From JAKAUF01 sp050746205 (GTDB lineage Bacteria > Acidobacteriota > Terriglobia > Terriglobales > SCQP01): a stretch of DNA of 7,266 bases. The notes under the pieces were generated by a model. The model saw only the letters and a program-made list of their open reading frames with translations, was not told where the DNA came from and did no database searches. Position numbers and translations under genes: made by a program. Shown here piece after piece: positions 5,480 to 7,266 of the stretch. The stretch lies in NCBI GenBank assembly GCA_050746205.1, contig JBOGKW010000176.1, forward strand, positions 1 through 7,266. Reading direction: 5' to 3'. How positions within the stretch are numbered: the stretch's first letter is position 1; each line of letters begins with the position of its first letter.

Positions 5480-7057
5480 CTAGCTGCCCCCGCTCAGCTG
5501 GAGCTGGCGCCGCGCGATGACCTGCCCGTGGCGCGAGGCGGTCACCACCACCTCCCAATGCCCGCCACTGGGCAACTGGACCACGCCTGCATAGTTCCCG
5601 CCGCCCTGGTCGCGCAGCACCGCCTCAGCATGTTCGGCCGCCATACCCATGGCAGGCATGGCCGGCATCAAAAATCGGACTGTCACCTGCGCCCCGGCGA
5701 TGCCGTGGCCGCCCGCGCCGGCCAACCGCACCGCCAAATGGTTCGCCCCCGCGCCTGGTGGCGCGGGCTGCGTGGTCAGGGCGATCCGCGCCTGGGGTGG
5801 CTGCGCCGCTCGCGGTGGTTGGGCGTTGGCGCCTACGCCCGGAGGCGGCGGACTATAGGCGCCCAGGGCGGCTTGCAACTGACTCTCGGAATCAATCAGG
5901 AAGTTGGCGCTGGTCACGATGCGCTGGCCCGGCTGCAAGCCCTTCCGCACCACGAAGGCGCGGCTCAACCGTGGCCCCAACTGGACATCCTTGGGAACTA
6001 AATTGCCGCCGCCCTGGTCCACGAAGACGATGTTCTGCGTGCCAGTTTGCAGCACTGCGTTGGCGGGAATGGTCAACTGGCGCCCCAGCGGTACCTGAAT
6101 CACGGCGTTGACGAACATGCCCGGCGTGAGCTTGCGCCCCGGGTTGGGCATCACAAGCCGTACCGGCATCGTGCGCGTCGCCGTCTCCACCACCGGGTTG
6201 ATATAGTCCACCTGGCCGTGGAAGACCCGCCCCGGATAGGCGTCCACCGTCACCGAGGCCGCCTCGCGCAGGCGCAGCATTCCGGCCTGGTTCTGGAACA
6301 CCTGCGCGTTCACCCAAACGTCGGACAGGTTGGCAACCTGGTACAGCGTCGTGCCCGCGTGCACATATTGGTTGGGCAGCACCGCGCGGGCAAAGATGTA
6401 TCCGCTCACCGGCGCGTCCAGCGTGATGGTTCGTAGGGCCCGGCCGCTCCGCCGCAACCGAGCGATCTCCGCCGGCGGCACCTGCCACTGCGCCAGCCGT
6501 TCCTGGCTCGCCGCCAGCAAAGAACCTGCCCCCGACGCCACTCCGGGGACCGTGCTGCCCGCCAGGAGGTCGCGGTTCTGGCGCGCCACCAAATAGGCCT
6601 CCTCGCTGGCCACCACCTCAGGGCTGTAGATGGTCACCAGCGGCTGCCCGCGCCGGATGTACTGATAGTCCTGGTCGGCGTACTCATGCGTCACCCAGCC
6701 GGCAAACCGCACTTGCACCGCCGCCAGCCGCCGCTGGTCCAGGGCGACATTGCCCACCGTGCGAATCGTCTCCGTCACCGGTCCGTATGCCACCCGTCCG
6801 ACCTCAACGCCAATGCGCTGCAACGCGGCGGGCGCCAATTGCACCGGCGCCAAGTCCGGATTGGACGTGGCCGCGGCGCCGGCGGCCCCGCGGCTCCCTA
6901 CCGGCGGGCCGCTGGCGACGACGTAACTCGGGGCTGCGGCTGGGCCGACCGGCGCGCTGCCCCGGGCTCGGGGCCGCACCGCGAGATAGGCCAACCCCGC
7001 CACCAGCGCCAGGATCACCGCCATCGCCACGAAAAATCCCACGCGATAGAACTTCAC
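5480..7057 (-). CDS. cusB: CusB-like periplasmic adaptor (membrane fusion protein) with extra C-terminal YtkA/FixH-like domain
   Basis: A 525-residue adaptor that would link the inner-membrane pump to the outer-membrane channel. An uncleaved N-terminal anchor spans about residues 7-27; there is no lipoprotein cysteine. A Pro/Ala/Gly-rich stretch (30-75) leads into the adaptor body: the split lipoyl/barrel-sandwich halves (about 105-145 and 208-245) flank a short helical hairpin (about 148-203), followed by beta-barrel (about 246-320) and membrane-proximal (about 325-395) domains with typical motifs such as DAPVSGYI, LSDVWVNAQVF and PGMFVNAVI. After a Pro-rich linker (about 402-422), residues about 423-525 resemble YtkA/FixH domains and carry MPAMPAMGM (464-472). 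The N-terminal methionines that bind metal in E. coli CusB have no counterpart. I chose the GTG at 7057 because GGAGG lies 5 bases upstream and the start overlaps the preceding stop (GTGA); an upstream ATG at 7144 would only translate the overlap in a non-family frame. Confidence 0.9.
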   Translation of the reverse strand: MKFYRVGFFVAMAVILALVAGLAYLAVRPRARGSAPVGPAAAPSYVVASGPPVGSRGAAGAAATSNPDLAPVQLAPAALQRIGVEVGRVAYGPVTETIRTVGNVALDQRRLAAVQVRFAGWVTHEYADQDYQYIRRGQPLVTIYSPEVVASEEAYLVARQNRDLLAGSTVPGVASGAGSLLAASQERLAQWQVPPAEIARLRRSGRALRTITLDAPVSGYIFARAVLPNQYVHAGTTLYQVANLSDVWVNAQVFQNQAGMLRLREAASVTVDAYPGRVFHGQVDYINPVVETATRTMPVRLVMPNPGRKLTPGMFVNAVIQVPLGRQLTIPANAVLQTGTQNIVFVDQGGGNLVPKDVQLGPRLSRAFVVRKGLQPGQRIVTSANFLIDSESQLQAALGAYSPPPPGVGANAQPPRAAQPPQARIALTTQPAPPGAGANHLAVRLAGAGGHGIAGAQVTVRFLMPAMPAMGMAAEHAEAVLRDQGGGNYAGVVQLPSGGHWEVVVTASRHGQVIARRQLQLSGGS

Positions 7058-7266
7058 CTCGTCCTCCCAGCCGCCCGTTGCGGGGCGTCCAGCCGCCGCA
7101 GCGCGGGCGCCGCCGCCGGCCCTGCCGGCCGGCGCGCCAACCAATTGCCGGTCACGGCACGCAATTGCGCCAATGCCGTCTCATGCTCCGCGAGCGTCTG
7201 CCAATAGATTTCCTGGAGATTTTGGTAATCCAAAAACGCCGCCATTACGGTTTCGAAATCTTCCCG
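7054..7266 (-). CDS. C-terminal end of a TolC/CusC-type outer-membrane efflux channel, cut by the right window edge
   Basis: Seventy codons in one open frame run in from the window edge and end at TGA (7056-7054). The visible protein begins REDFETVMAAFLDYQ and continues LQEIYWQTLAEHETALAQLRAVTG, which is the typical last long helix of an outer-membrane efflux protein (OEP/TolC family). A Pro/Ala/Arg-rich tail of about 30 residues follows. These channels form trimeric tunnels through the outer membrane and periplasm and join the adaptor and pump. The stop overlaps the adaptor GTG by four bases (GTGA). The beginning of the gene, its signal peptide and the operon promoter are outside the window, so subtype cannot be fixed; the neighbours argue for the channel of a Cus-like system. 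Confidence 0.88.
   Translation of the reverse strand, partial: REDFETVMAAFLDYQNLQEIYWQTLAEHETALAQLRAVTGNWLARRPAGPAAAPALRRLDAPQRAAGRTR
7063..7068 (-). promoter_or_regulatory. Ribosome-binding site deciding the adaptor GTG start
   Basis: On the minus strand this reads GGGAGG, 5 bases before GTG at 7057-7055. It lies inside the end of the outer-membrane channel gene and supports a start just before the KFYRVGFF membrane anchor rather than 29 codons upstream. Confidence 0.7.

Noticed and set aside
4010..6001. Long plus-strand open frame of 663 codons opposite the pump and adaptor genes
   Set aside because: It spans two conserved minus-strand genes and its translation is rich in His, Arg, Gln and Pro with no family-like motifs, as expected from an antisense frame in high-GC DNA.
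7058..7144. Adaptor start at the upstream ATG (7144), giving a 554-residue protein
   Set aside because: The extra 29 residues are Gly/Ala/Arg-rich and lie within the channel gene; the GTG at 7057 has a good Shine-Dalgarno and places the membrane anchor at the N-terminus.
1..7266. CRISPR array, tRNA or rRNA gene, insertion sequence, or defence system
   Set aside because: I saw no regularly spaced repeats, tRNA-like cloverleaf, transposase or nuclease-type motifs; the only tandem repeat is the single duplication at 2141-2300.

Overview
This is a GC-rich bacterial window in which every convincing gene lies on the minus strand. It reads, in transcription order from high to low coordinates: the end of a TolC-type outer-membrane channel (7266-7054), a CusB-like periplasmic adaptor (7057-5480), a CusA-like heavy-metal RND pump (5479-2198), an MtaB-type tRNA methylthiotransferase (2074-746), a TetR-family repressor (668-33), and the first 12 codons of another gene running off the left edge (36-1). 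The high GC, the coding style and the general look of the pump and MtaB proteins suggest an environmental Gram-negative bacterium, possibly an Acidobacteriota member. That placement is only an impression from protein sequence; no rRNA or other marker gene is present.

Right part (2198-7266): a tripartite metal-efflux operon. The outer-membrane channel and the adaptor overlap by four bases (GTGA), and the adaptor stop codon abuts the pump ATG, so the three are almost certainly co-translated. The pump keeps the three periplasmic methionines that bind Cu(I)/Ag(I) in E. coli CusA, so monovalent copper or silver is the best substrate guess. It differs from CusA in the membrane: the lysine of the proton relay is a valine, two of the four membrane methionines are replaced, and it has a Pro/Gly/Glu-rich cytoplasmic insertion of about 46 residues. 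The adaptor ends in an extra domain that looks like the YtkA/FixH family and carries a Met-rich stretch, while its N-terminal segment lacks the methionines used by E. coli CusB.

Middle (2075-2300): the pump gene ends inside an imperfect 80-bp tandem duplication. The downstream copy, in another frame, still spells the last transmembrane helix of the pump, and the pump now stops inside it. This is a visible trace of a rearrangement.

Left part (1-2074): a housekeeping-type tRNA modification gene (mtaB), then a short AT-rich gap (687-745) with a near-perfect palindrome, then the TetR repressor. The palindrome is probably the repressor's own operator. The next gene starts on the repressor's stop codon (ATGA) with a good ribosome-binding site, so the repressor and that unseen gene form a second, probably autoregulated, unit. 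Whether the repressor also controls the efflux genes cannot be seen here because the efflux promoter lies outside the window.

Most of the content belongs to known families. The parts worth a second look are the duplicated pump terminus, the altered proton/metal relay, the adaptor's Met-rich tail domain and the operator-repressor-next-gene arrangement.
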